Positions 1-6,699 of a DNA stretch of 16,593 nucleotides are shown in pieces. Location: assembly GCA_946480705.1 (NCBI GenBank), contig CAMLLF010000014.1:1-16593 (forward strand). The letters run 5' to 3'. Both the position numbers and the translations under genes were made by a program. This DNA is from an uncultured Lysobacteraceae bacterium (GTDB taxonomy: Bacteria > Pseudomonadota > Gammaproteobacteria > Xanthomonadales > Rhodanobacteraceae). A model generated the notes under the pieces. That model was not told where the DNA came from. It did not search any database and saw only the letters and a program-made list of their open reading frames with translations. Within the stretch, counting starts at the first letter, position 1; each line of letters starts with the position of its first letter.

Positions 1-19
1 CCGCTTCCCGAGGATCCCG

Positions 20-943
20 ATGACCGCACCGTTTTCCACTACCGCCGGCGATACCGCCGGCCGCATCGGCATGACCCTGGCGTCGATCGCCTATGCGCCC
101 GATCAGGCGACGATCCAGAGTCTGCTTGCCGATGCCTCGCTCCCGACCCAGGGCAACTGGGCGCTGGTCTGGTATGCGAGCGATGCGGGCAATCAGGCCT
201 TCGTCGCGCAGGACAAGGTCAGCGGCCAGTTTGCGATCGCGATCCGAGGCTCGGTCACGAATCCCGAGACGCGCGCGTTCTGGATCGACTGGCTGTGCCA
301 GGACCTCGGCGTGTTCCGCATGGCCAACTGGCCCTACGACGGCGCGCCGGCCGGCGCGCGCGTCGCGCAGGGTTCGCTGCACGGGCTCGGCAGCCTGCTG
401 ACGCTGAAGGATCCGACGCAGGGCGATCTCGTCAGCTTTTTCCGCCGCAACGCGGAGCGGCCGTATCTGACCGCGGTCGTCGGCCACAGCCTCGGCGGCG
501 CGCTCGCGACGATGCTCGCGCCATATCTGCATCAGGAATTCTCGCCGGGACAGGACGTGCTCGATTTCTGGCCGGTCACCTTCGCCGGGCCGACCGCGGG
601 CAACGCGATCTTCGCGGGCTGGCTGCTCGACCGGTTCGCGATGACGAACAGCCGCTACTACAACGTCGACGACATCGTGCCGCATGCGTTCCAGGCGCTG
701 GACTGGATCCGCGCGTCGTTTCCGGGCGGCCCGCGGCTGCCGATCGAACTGATTCCGCCGCTCGACGCGATCCGCGACGTGCTCAAGTTCGAGAAGTCGG
801 GCTACACGCAGCCCGGCGACGGCGTACCGCTGCAGGGCACGATCGATCTGAAGGACGACTGGTTCGTGCAGGCCGGCCTGCAGCACAGCGGACAGACCTA
901 CCTTGCGCTGCTCGGCGCGCCGCCCGTGAACAACGGCGGCTGA
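20..943 (+). CDS. Class 3 lipase-like alpha/beta hydrolase
   Basis: This 307-residue protein looks like a serine ester hydrolase of the class 3 lipase family. The nucleophile elbow GHSLGG lies at residues 155-160 (Ser157). An oxyanion-type RGS segment sits at 76-78, the acid residue is probably Asp218 in NVDDIVP (215-221), and the base is probably His289 near the C-terminus, which gives the usual Ser-Asp-His order. No signal peptide or membrane segment is seen, so it appears cytoplasmic, or secreted by a route not visible here. The ATG follows AGGA at 11-14 with a 5-base gap, which supports this start. It converges on the downstream membrane-protein gene with a 27 bp gap. The substrate is unknown; family resemblance does not prove lipase activity. 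Any upstream operon partner lies outside the window. Confidence 0.85.
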   Translation: MTAPFSTTAGDTAGRIGMTLASIAYAPDQATIQSLLADASLPTQGNWALVWYASDAGNQAFVAQDKVSGQFAIAIRGSVTNPETRAFWIDWLCQDLGVFRMANWPYDGAPAGARVAQGSLHGLGSLLTLKDPTQGDLVSFFRRNAERPYLTAVVGHSLGGALATMLAPYLHQEFSPGQDVLDFWPVTFAGPTAGNAIFAGWLLDRFAMTNSRYYNVDDIVPHAFQALDWIRASFPGGPRLPIELIPPLDAIRDVLKFEKSGYTQPGDGVPLQGTIDLKDDWFVQAGLQHSGQTYLALLGAPPVNNGG

Positions 944-970
944 CGCCGGCGGCGTGCGCGAACGGCGTGC

Positions 971-1342
971 TCAGCCGGCGCGCAGCGCCAGCACGAGCGC
1001 GCCGGCCAGCAGCAGCACTTCGAGCCCGGCGACGACGAGCATCGTCGTGCCGGGCACGCCATAGCGCAGCATGCCGCCGGCGCGGAACAGCACGAGTCCG
1101 GCGTAGAGGAACAGCGAGAACACGACGGCCGTGCGTTGCGCCGCGGCGCCCGCCGTCGCCGCCCAGCCGTAGAACGCGGCGAGGCCGAGTTCGAGCCCGG
1201 CGTAGACGGTCAGGAATTCGACGCGGCCCTGCGCATCGAGCGTGAGGCCGACGGCCGTCGCAATGCGTTCCGGGACGACGGCCGACGCGGCGCCGAGGAG
1301 GGCGTAGACCACGGCGTTGACGACGAGATAGGCAGTGATCAT
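971..1342 (-). CDS. Small four-helix membrane protein, DUF4345-like
   Basis: The 123-residue product is almost entirely hydrophobic, with about four predicted membrane helices (roughly residues 4-24, 42-62, 70-90 and 98-120). The segment VYAGLELGLAAFYGW (46-60), with a polar Glu inside a helix, resembles the DUF4345 family of inner-membrane proteins, which has no established function. The start is supported by GAGGA a few bases upstream on the minus strand. The gene lies 60 bp downstream of the PAP2 phosphatase gene on the same strand, so co-transcription is possible, but a strong palindrome lies between them. The assignment rests on remembered family features and could be another small membrane family. 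Confidence 0.75.
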   Translation of the reverse strand: MITAYLVVNAVVYALLGAASAVVPERIATAVGLTLDAQGRVEFLTVYAGLELGLAAFYGWAATAGAAAQRTAVVFSLFLYAGLVLFRAGGMLRYGVPGTTMLVVAGLEVLLLAGALVLALRAG

Positions 1343-1376
1343 GGCGTCCTCGCGACCGGGCGGGCCGAACTTGCCA

Positions 1377-1394
1377 CGGCCGGCGTGCCGGCCG
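1377..1394. repeat. 18-bp palindrome between PAP2 and DUF4345 genes
   Basis: An 8-bp arm (1377-1384) is perfectly inverted at 1387-1394 around a 2-base centre. The outer bases CAC and GTG nearly extend it. In RNA it would be a very stable GC hairpin just after the phosphatase stop codon and about 35 bases before the next start. No T-run follows, so it is not a typical intrinsic terminator. It may protect or separate transcripts. Confidence 0.6.
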
Positions 1395-1402
1395 CGTGGG
1401 GA

Positions 1403-2125
1403 TCACGGCGCGGCGTTTGCCTGCCATGCGGCGATTTCCTCGCGCGCGCGGGTCAGATCGTCGCGGAACGCCGGCTGCCGGCGCAGTTCTGCGGCGATCG
1501 CCGTCGCCGCGAGGAAGCCCGCATCGATGTCGCTGGGATAGTGCACGCCATTGACGATGCGGCCCTGCGCGAAGCGGTCGCCGCGCGCGAAGATTTCGCG
1601 GCGCTTCTGCGGCAGCAGATCGGCGAGCACGATCGCATACAGCCGTGCGAGCGTGCCGTGGCCGCTCGGATAGGTCGCACCGTCGGGACGCAGCAGCGGT
1701 TCTACCGCGGTCGAAGCGACGAACGGCCGCGGGCGGTTCCAATGATCCTTGACCGGACCGACGACGGCGCCGATCGATGCGGTCAGCCGCTCGAACAGGC
1801 GTGCGGTCTGCGGCAGGGCCGCCGCATCGAAACCGGGGCCGACGGCGTCGGCGAAGCGAAATACGCTGGCTTGCGCATCGCCCTTGGCCAGTTCGATCTG
1901 CGCGGCGCTGCGCGCCTTCTGCGTCGCGAGCACCGCGGCGAGGTCGGCGCGTTCGGCGTCTGAGCCGGCCGCGGGCGGCGGCGGCAGCAAGGTCACGAGA
2001 TCGAGCGCGTCGGCGAGCGGATAGGGTTCGGCCTTGCCGCGCGCCTGGACGCCGAGGCTCAGCGCGAGGCCGAGCAGCGCGATCGCGAAGCGGGCATAGA
2101 CGGTGTACTGAAAGGTGTGGGGCAT
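1403..2125 (-). CDS. Exported PAP2 (class A-like) acid phosphatase
   Basis: This is a 240-residue phosphatase of the PAP2/class A non-specific acid phosphatase superfamily. All three signature blocks are visible: K126-x6-R133-P134, the PSGH block at 153-156, and R189...H195...D199 in GRIVNGVHYPSD. In the known mechanism the histidine of the third block is the phospho-acceptor. The first 29 residues form a signal peptide (hydrophobic core about 13-25, then VQARG), so the enzyme should be periplasmic. The ATG at 2125 was preferred over one 23 codons upstream because only this start places the signal peptide at the N-terminus. The serine usually preceding the third-block arginine is Gly188 here. 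The substrate (organic phosphates, or isoprenyl or lipid phosphates) cannot be told from sequence. Confidence 0.88.
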   Translation of the reverse strand: MPHTFQYTVYARFAIALLGLALSLGVQARGKAEPYPLADALDLVTLLPPPPAAGSDAERADLAAVLATQKARSAAQIELAKGDAQASVFRFADAVGPGFDAAALPQTARLFERLTASIGAVVGPVKDHWNRPRPFVASTAVEPLLRPDGATYPSGHGTLARLYAIVLADLLPQKRREIFARGDRFAQGRIVNGVHYPSDIDAGFLAATAIAAELRRQPAFRDDLTRAREEIAAWQANAAP

Positions 2126-2242
2126 GGCAGGCGGGCAGCGGCGGCGGAGCGGCGAGTCTGCCACGACGCAGCGGCGCGCCGCGCCTGACGGCACGATATC
2201 GAATCAGGACAGAAATGGCACAGCACCGGCGGACGCTCCGGC

Positions 2243-2248
2243 TACACT
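2243..2248 (+). promoter_or_regulatory. Candidate -10 box for ycaQ
   Basis: TACACT is followed by GCGGCGCC and lies 34 bases before the ycaQ ATG. It matches a -10-plus-CGCC pattern seen repeatedly in this window. No good -35 lies 16-18 bases upstream, so support comes only from the shared pattern. Confidence 0.4.
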
Positions 2249-2282
2249 GCGGCGCCGCAACCGCGGTGCCTGCGTACCGTCC

Positions 2283-3551
2283 ATGACTTCCGATGCCGCA
2301 TCGCTGACGCTGTCCGAATCGCAGGCGCGCCTGCTGCATCTGGCCGCGCAGGGCCTGCTGCTCGCGCCGCGTGCGAAGGCGACGCCCGCGCGTCTGCTGG
2401 CCGCCGTCGCGCGCATGCAGCTGCTGCAGATCGACACGATCCATGTCGTCGCGCGCAGTCCGTACCTGACGCTGTTCTCGCGGCTCGGCGCCTATCCCGC
2501 GGAATGGCTCGAAAAATCGCTGTCGCGCGGCGCGCTGTTCGAGACCTGGGCGCACGAAGCGTGTTTTGCGCCGATGGCCGATTTCGACCTGCACCGCGAT
2601 TTTCGCCCGGCGCGCGCGGGGCACTGGGCGCTGCGCCACGCAGCGCGCGTGCGCGGCACGAACCGCGACGAAACCGACGCCTTGCTCGCGCACGTGACCG
2701 CGCGCGGCGCCGTGCGCTCGGCCGACTTCGAGCGTACCGACACTCAGCCCGGCGGCGGCTGGTGGGGCTGGAAATCCGAGAAACGCTGGCTCGAAGCGCT
2801 GTTCGGCACGGGCGAGCTCATGGTCGCGCGGCGCGAGAATTTCCAGCGCGTCTACGACCTCAGCGAACGCGTGCTGCAGGCGGCTCAGCGCCATCGCGTC
2901 GAACGTGAAACGCAGCCGCCCGAGGCGGTCAAGCGCGAGTGGATCGCGCGCTCGGTCAAGGCGCTCGGCGTCACGCCGGCCCGCTGGATCGCCGACTATT
3001 TCCGGCTCGGACGGCAGGTCGCCGCCGAGGAACTCGCACCGCTGCTCGACAGCGGCCAGATCGTCGCCGTGCGCGTCACCGGCTGGGACAAACCCGCCTA
3101 CGTGCATGCGGACCATCTGGCGCTCGCGCGCCGCGCCGCGGCCGGCGGCCTGCGCGCGACGCATTCGACGCTGCTGTCGCCGTTCGATCCGGTGGTCTGG
3201 GATCGCGCGCGCGCCGCCGCGCTGTTCGGCTTCGACTATCGCCTCGAGTGCTACACGCCCGAGCCCAGGCGCCGCTACGGCTATTTCGTGCTGCCGCTGC
3301 TGCGCCGCGGCCGACTCGTCGGCCGCCTCGACGCGAAGGCGCATCGGCGCGAGGGGCGTTTCGAGGTCAAGGCACTGTATCTCGAGGACGGCGTCGTGCC
3401 CGACGACGCGCTGGCCGGCGACCTCGCGCTCGCACTGCGCCAATGCGCCGACTGGCACGAGACGCCGCACGTGACGCTGGGCCGCTGCGAGCCGCGCGCG
3501 TTCGCCGCACCGCTGCGCCGCGCGCTACGCGTCCTCGACGAGCAGGCGTAG
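2283..3551 (+). CDS. ycaQ: YcaQ-family DNA glycosylase (HTH_42, interstrand crosslink repair)
   Basis: The 422-residue product matches E. coli YcaQ closely in length and sequence. Recognisable segments include LLQIDTIHVVARSPYL (47-62), FETWAHEACF (86-95), and the C-terminal stretches THSTLLSPFDPVVWDR and RRYGYFVLPLLRRG. The family (HTH_42, formerly DUF1006) consists of winged-helix DNA glycosylases that remove alkylated bases and unhook interstrand crosslinks. The catalytic Gln-x-Asp motif is present at Q49-I50-D51. The ATG at 2283 aligns with the E. coli start; in-frame codons further upstream encode low-complexity sequence and overlap the divergent PAP2 start region. The 3' end overlaps the convergent UdgX gene by 27 bp. 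The divergent gap to PAP2 is 157 bp and should hold promoters for both. Confidence 0.93.
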   Translation: MTSDAASLTLSESQARLLHLAAQGLLLAPRAKATPARLLAAVARMQLLQIDTIHVVARSPYLTLFSRLGAYPAEWLEKSLSRGALFETWAHEACFAPMADFDLHRDFRPARAGHWALRHAARVRGTNRDETDALLAHVTARGAVRSADFERTDTQPGGGWWGWKSEKRWLEALFGTGELMVARRENFQRVYDLSERVLQAAQRHRVERETQPPEAVKREWIARSVKALGVTPARWIADYFRLGRQVAAEELAPLLDSGQIVAVRVTGWDKPAYVHADHLALARRAAAGGLRATHSTLLSPFDPVVWDRARAAALFGFDYRLECYTPEPRRRYGYFVLPLLRRGRLVGRLDAKAHRREGRFEVKALYLEDGVVPDDALAGDLALALRQCADWHETPHVTLGRCEPRAFAAPLRRALRVLDEQA

Positions 3552-4169
3552 ATCGGCGACGAACTGCCGGTACGCGGCTTCGCGTTCGTCGGCATCGCGC
3601 AGGCGCAGCAGGAAGGCCGGGTGCACCGTCGCGAACGCACGCGCGCCGCTGTCGAGCTCGCGCCAGACGCCGCGCTCGCGCAGCAGCCGGAAGCCGCGCC
3701 CGAACAGCGCCTGCGCCGCCATCGCGCCCAGACAGACGATGCGCGCGGGCCGCACGCGTGCGAGTTCCGCATCGAGCCAGAAGCGGCAGGCGGCCTGTTC
3801 CGCCGCGCTGGCGCGCGCATGCAGACGGCGCTTGCCGCGCAGCCGGTATTTGAAATGCTTCACCGCGTTGGTCAGATAGAGCGTGTCGCGATCGATGCCG
3901 GCCTCGGCCAGCGCGCGGTCGAGCAACTGGCCGGCGGGCCCGACGAACGGCCGGCCGGCGAGGTCTTCGCGATCGCCGGGCTGCTCGCCGATCAGGAAAT
4001 CGCGCGCCCGCTCGGGGCCTTCGCCGAACACGGTCTGCGTCGCGGGCTCCCAGAGCGGACAGGCGCGGCAGCGTTTCGCCGCGGCGCGCAGGCGCGCCAG
4101 GCTCGAACGGGCCGAAATGGCAGGACGCGCCGGCGTCGTCGCGTCTTCATCCTTGCCGCGCCACGCCAT
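3525..4169 (-). CDS. UdgX-type uracil-DNA glycosylase (family 4-like, Fe-S)
   Basis: This 214-residue protein carries the family 4 uracil-DNA glycosylase motifs: GEQPGD (61-66), FVGPAGQLLD (75-84), TNAVKHFKY (100-108) and HP (183-184). Likely Fe-S ligands are Cys34, Cys37, Cys128 and Cys146. The extra loop KRRLH (113-117) corresponds to the KRRIH loop of mycobacterial UdgX, whose histidine attacks the abasic site and leaves the protein covalently bound to DNA; the equivalent residue here is His117. It is therefore called UdgX rather than UdgA/UdgB. The ATG at 4169 follows a strong GGAGGA ribosome site. It converges on ycaQ with a 27 bp overlap. It lies downstream of the NTF2-like gene on the same strand and may be co-transcribed with it. 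Confidence 0.92.
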   Translation of the reverse strand: MAWRGKDEDATTPARPAISARSSLARLRAAAKRCRACPLWEPATQTVFGEGPERARDFLIGEQPGDREDLAGRPFVGPAGQLLDRALAEAGIDRDTLYLTNAVKHFKYRLRGKRRLHARASAAEQAACRFWLDAELARVRPARIVCLGAMAAQALFGRGFRLLRERGVWRELDSGARAFATVHPAFLLRLRDADEREAAYRQFVADLRLLVEDA

Positions 4170-4201
4170 AGCGATTCCTCCGGCTCGCCTGCGATCCCAC
4201 G

Positions 4202-4762
4202 TCAGGACTGCAGCGATACGGAATTTGTACATCTTGTGGCAAGCGCGGCCGCGCCGCGCATTCGCGCGCGATTCATGATGTCGCAAAAGCGCGAAACGCC
4301 GAGGTTCGCTAGAACAGGTCGAAACGCAGCCCGTCGCGCTCGTTGTCCCAGAATCGTGGACACGATCCACCAGCGCGCACCGTCGTGGAAGAGCTGGATC
4401 GAATTCGCGCCGCGCTTGAGCAGCGCGCCGCCGTCGGGCTCGGTGCGCGCCTCGTACCGGCTCCAGACATGCGCGCCCTGGCCGAAGCGCTCGATGCGCT
4501 GCGCGGTCTCGACTTCGAAGAATGCGTTCTGCGCGAAGAACGGCGCGACGTTCGCGATGTAATCCTCGACGCCGAAGCTTTCCGCGCGCGGCTTGCCGTC
4601 GGCGTCGATGACCGTGCGCAGGCTGCGCGCCTCGGGGCGGTGCAGCGCGCGGAACCGGTCCCAGTCGCGCGGTTCGCCGGCCGCGCCGGAGATGCAGGCG
4701 TATACGGCGCGTATCAACGTGTCGATGCGCTGCGCATCGGGCGGGATCGGTTCGTCGCGCAT
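4202..4762 (-). CDS. NTF2-like (SnoaL-type) protein with frameshifted C-terminus
   Basis: As read, this encodes 186 residues. Residues about 10-137 look like an NTF2/SnoaL-type cone fold: a helical start (DTLIRAVYACISG), the FRALHRPEAR segment, and the final strand RWWIVSTI. After Ile137 the read frame gives a basic tail unlike the family. Dropping one base near 4351-4354 instead gives W-D-N-E-R-D-G-L-R-F-D-L-F and a TAG at 4309-4311, for a protein of about 150 residues. A Trp-Asp-x-Glu-Arg end is what I expect after this strand. The gene therefore seems to carry a one-base insertion or a sequencing error. Function is unknown; these folds bind or isomerise small ligands. The ATG at 4762 is the first plausible start, with only a weak ribosome site. 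Confidence 0.75.
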   Translation of the reverse strand: MRDEPIPPDAQRIDTLIRAVYACISGAAGEPRDWDRFRALHRPEARSLRTVIDADGKPRAESFGVEDYIANVAPFFAQNAFFEVETAQRIERFGQGAHVWSRYEARTEPDGGALLKRGANSIQLFHDGARWWIVSTILGQRARRAAFRPVLANLGVSRFCDIMNRARMRGAAALATRCTNSVSLQS

Positions 4763-4867
4763 CGGGATGCCCCGGTGATGAGTCCTGGCAGACTCGTGCG
4801 TTGTCTCGCCGCGTTCCAGTGCCGGAAGTCGCCGGCGTTGTGCCGCGACGGCGTCTGCGCGACGATG

Positions 4868-4887
4868 CGGCGGCCTTTTGACCGCCG
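4868..4887 (+). promoter_or_regulatory. Hairpin abutting the ribosome site of the 4898 gene
   Basis: CGGCGG (4868-4873) pairs perfectly with CCGCCG (4882-4887) around an 8-base loop containing TTTT. The right arm runs into the GGAG ribosome site at 4887-4890. Folding could limit access to that site. A 6-bp GC stem is not rare at this base composition, so the regulatory reading is tentative. Confidence 0.35.
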
Positions 4888-4897
4888 GAGAAATCGC

Positions 4898-5473
4898 ATG
4901 GACCGTGTCTGCCGAGGTTGGCTGTTGATCGCGTCGCTGCTGGTCGGCACGTGGGTCGCGGTGCCGACGCTCGCGTCCGACGGCGGGCTCGTGCGCAAGC
5001 AGCGCTTCGCCGGCACCGCGCACGTCGGCGACGCGCAGCTGTCGCCGGTGCAGTTCGAATTCCTGTGTCATCCGGCGCCCGAAGGGGCGCTCGGCATCGA
5101 CGTGGTGCTGACCAAGGGCGACGAGGCCGGCGGCTTCCCGCTCGATCGGTTCGAAGGCCCCGACGGCGTCGGCGGCACCGGCGACCTGGCCGAGTGGAGC
5201 ATCGACACGCGCGGCGACGGCGTGCGCGTGCGCGGCGCGATCCACGGCTGGTACGGCGTCGACGGCGACGGCTTCGTGTTCGGCCGCTCGCAGATCAACC
5301 GCAAACCCGACGCGTTCGGCGCGCTGGTCCGGGCCGCGACGATGCCCGAAGCGAAGCGCCTGCGCCTGTCCGTCGCCTCGCCCGACGGCGGCGCTCCGCT
5401 GCAGTTGGAGCTGCCGCTGGATGGAAAGCAGGCCGCGATCGGCGAGACCGTCGCCGCCTGCATCAAGCGATAA
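4898..5473 (+). CDS. Exported protein of unknown function
   Basis: The 191-residue product starts with a clear signal peptide: Arg6 near the N-terminus, a hydrophobic core at about 8-22, and a likely cut after Ala26 (PTLA, then SDGG). The mature part of about 165 residues looks beta-rich and acidic, with many Gly-Asp turns (for example GVDGDGFVFG) and a single Cys in FEFLCHP. I do not recognise the family. The ATG at 4898 has GGAG at 4887-4890 with a 7-base gap, and was preferred over an ATG 11 codons upstream because it places the signal peptide correctly. It converges on the DUF6265 gene with only 12 bp between stop codons, and is divergent from the NTF2-like gene with a 135 bp gap. Confidence 0.8.
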   Translation: MDRVCRGWLLIASLLVGTWVAVPTLASDGGLVRKQRFAGTAHVGDAQLSPVQFEFLCHPAPEGALGIDVVLTKGDEAGGFPLDRFEGPDGVGGTGDLAEWSIDTRGDGVRVRGAIHGWYGVDGDGFVFGRSQINRKPDAFGALVRAATMPEAKRLRLSVASPDGGAPLQLELPLDGKQAAIGETVAACIKR

Positions 5474-5485
5474 CCGCCGACCGGC

Positions 5486-5932
5486 TCACGGACGCACGCG
5501 CCGGTAATTCCAGCGCTCGACACGCTCCCTGCCGTCGATGAGCCCTTCGATGCGCGCGGCGAGCGTGTCCGGCGCACGGTATTCGTAGACGATGCGCTGC
5601 GGAAAATCGTGCTGCGCATTCTCGAACGTGATCGTCTGCGCATCCACCTGGACGGCACGGAACTCCGTCGCGGGACCGCCGCGCGGCTGCGCGACGTAGA
5701 CAAGCGCGTCGCCGCGCTGCTCGATACGGACGAACTCGAAGAACGGCTTCTTGCCGCCGTGCGTTCGGCTCATGCCGGTCATGAGCCCCTGCGCCGGCGC
5801 GAGCCAGACTTCGTCGGTCACACGGCCCCCGTCCTCCACGCGCCAGTGTCCGGCGAGCCACGCGGGCGGTTCGATCGCGCGGGCCGCGAGGCTCGTCAGC
5901 GACACCAGGACTGCACAGGCAATGAGGCGCAT
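5486..5932 (-). CDS. Exported DUF6265-like protein
   Basis: This 148-residue protein begins with a signal peptide (hydrophobic core about 3-16, likely cut after Ala19 in ARA). The mature part carries what I recognise as DUF6265 features: WLAGHWRV (25-32), DEVWLAPAQGLMTGMSRT (40-57), FFEFVRIEQR (64-73), LVYVAQPRG (77-85), FENAQHDFPQRIVY (103-116) and LAARIEG (124-130). The family has no known function; such proteins are small, periplasmic or extracellular and probably form a lipocalin-like beta barrel (the fold is inference). The ATG at 5932 follows GGAG with an 8-base gap; in-frame codons further upstream precede the signal peptide and look non-coding. It is divergent from the YkvA-like gene. 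Confidence 0.83.
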   Translation of the reverse strand: MRLIACAVLVSLTSLAARAIEPPAWLAGHWRVEDGGRVTDEVWLAPAQGLMTGMSRTHGGKKPFFEFVRIEQRGDALVYVAQPRGGPATEFRAVQVDAQTITFENAQHDFPQRIVYEYRAPDTLAARIEGLIDGRERVERWNYRRVRP

Positions 5933-5957
5933 GAGGTTGCTCCGCGATGGAAGCGCG

Positions 5958-5963
5958 AGCGTA
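5958..5963 (-). promoter_or_regulatory. Candidate -10 box for the DUF6265 gene
   Basis: On the minus strand this reads TACGCT followed by CGCGCTT, in the context GCTACGCTCGCGC. It lies 25 bases before the ATG at 5932. It matches the -10-plus-GC-box pattern of other promoters here. The -35 region is weak. Confidence 0.45.
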
Positions 5964-6034
5964 GCAAAGCGCCGCCGCGAACGGCCGGGACGCGCACCGG
6001 ACGCGGGGCCGATGCGACACCGGACTTCCGGCTT

Positions 6035-6063
6035 TTGACGGTTGCCGAAGCTGCGCGTAGGCT
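6035..6063 (+). promoter_or_regulatory. Promoter of the YkvA-like gene (leaderless)
   Basis: TTGACG (6035-6040) and TAGGCT (6058-6063) are separated by exactly 17 bp. CGCGCGCC follows, then GTG at 6072. Transcription should start within a base or two of the GTG, so the mRNA would lack a leader. Confidence 0.7.
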
Positions 6064-6071
6064 CGCGCGCC

Positions 6072-6614
6072 GTGCGTATCTCATTCGTGCTCGAACCTGA
6101 AGACATTGCGCGTTTTCATGCGGCCCTGGCCCGGGCGGAGCGCCTGGCCGACTGCATGGACGAATGCGAAATCGTGGAAACGGCGAAAGACGCGCTGAAC
6201 ACGCTGCCGCTCGCGAGCGCGCCGCGCTATGTGCGCCAGCGCCTCGTCTGCGTGCAGCAGATGATCCTCATGCTCGAAGACGAAGCCTGGTGCCTGCCCG
6301 GCGGCGAACGCCGCGAAGTGCTGCGCACGCTGATCTATTTCGCCGATCCCGAGGACCTGATCCCCGACGAGGTCGCCGTGATCGGCCTGCTCGACGACGC
6401 GATCATGCTGGAACTGCTGCTGCGCCGCCTGCGCCACGTCATCGACGCCTATGTGGATTTCTGCAGTTATCGACGCGAACTCCAGGCCGGCGCGGACCTC
6501 GACCGCACGCGCCTGGGCGCGCTGCTCGCGCGCCGCCGCGACGCGCTGCGCGAACGCATGCGACGTCGGATCGCGCGCGTGGAGGCGGTGCGCGGCCTGT
6601 CGGCGCCGCACTGA
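6072..6614 (+). CDS. YkvA/DUF1232-like protein
   Basis: This is a 180-residue protein with an Arg-rich C-terminal helix (about 145-175). The stretch at 89-128 contains YFADPEDLIPDE followed by VIGLLDDAIMLELLLRRL, which matches the DUF1232 (YkvA) signature of a short helical hairpin often linked to membranes. Function is unknown. GTG at 6072 was chosen because no ribosome site precedes it or the TTG at 6042, and a well-spaced promoter ends 8 bases before this GTG, which suits leaderless translation. The TTG start would lie inside the promoter spacer. It is divergent from the DUF6265 gene and 85 bp upstream of the FKBP gene, which has its own promoter candidate. Confidence 0.82.
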   Translation: MRISFVLEPEDIARFHAALARAERLADCMDECEIVETAKDALNTLPLASAPRYVRQRLVCVQQMILMLEDEAWCLPGGERREVLRTLIYFADPEDLIPDEVAVIGLLDDAIMLELLLRRLRHVIDAYVDFCSYRRELQAGADLDRTRLGALLARRRDALRERMRRRIARVEAVRGLSAPH

Positions 6615-6642
6615 CACGCGGCGGGCTTCCCCGCAGCGCAAG

Positions 6643-6671
6643 GTGACGCGCGGAGCCGCGGCGGCTACCAT
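6643..6671 (+). promoter_or_regulatory. Promoter of the SlyD-type gene
   Basis: GTGACG (6643-6648) and TACCAT (6666-6671) are 17 bp apart, followed by GCGCGCC. About 22 bases of leader with an AGGTAG-like ribosome site lie before the ATG at 6700. Confidence 0.6.
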
Positions 6672-6699
6672 GCGCGCCTTTTCAGTCGCAGGTAGCGCC

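Noticed and set aside
783..3470. An 895-codon minus-strand open frame
   Set aside because: It covers parts of four recognised genes in the wrong frame or strand and reads as low-complexity Arg/Ala sequence.
4213..4242. Minus-strand promoter TTGCCA-18 bp-TATCGC before the UdgX gene
   Set aside because: The -10 matches the consensus at only three positions and the spacer is 18; too weak to list as a feature.
6042..6071. TTG start for the YkvA-like gene
   Set aside because: It falls in the spacer between -35 and -10 of a well-spaced promoter and has no ribosome site.
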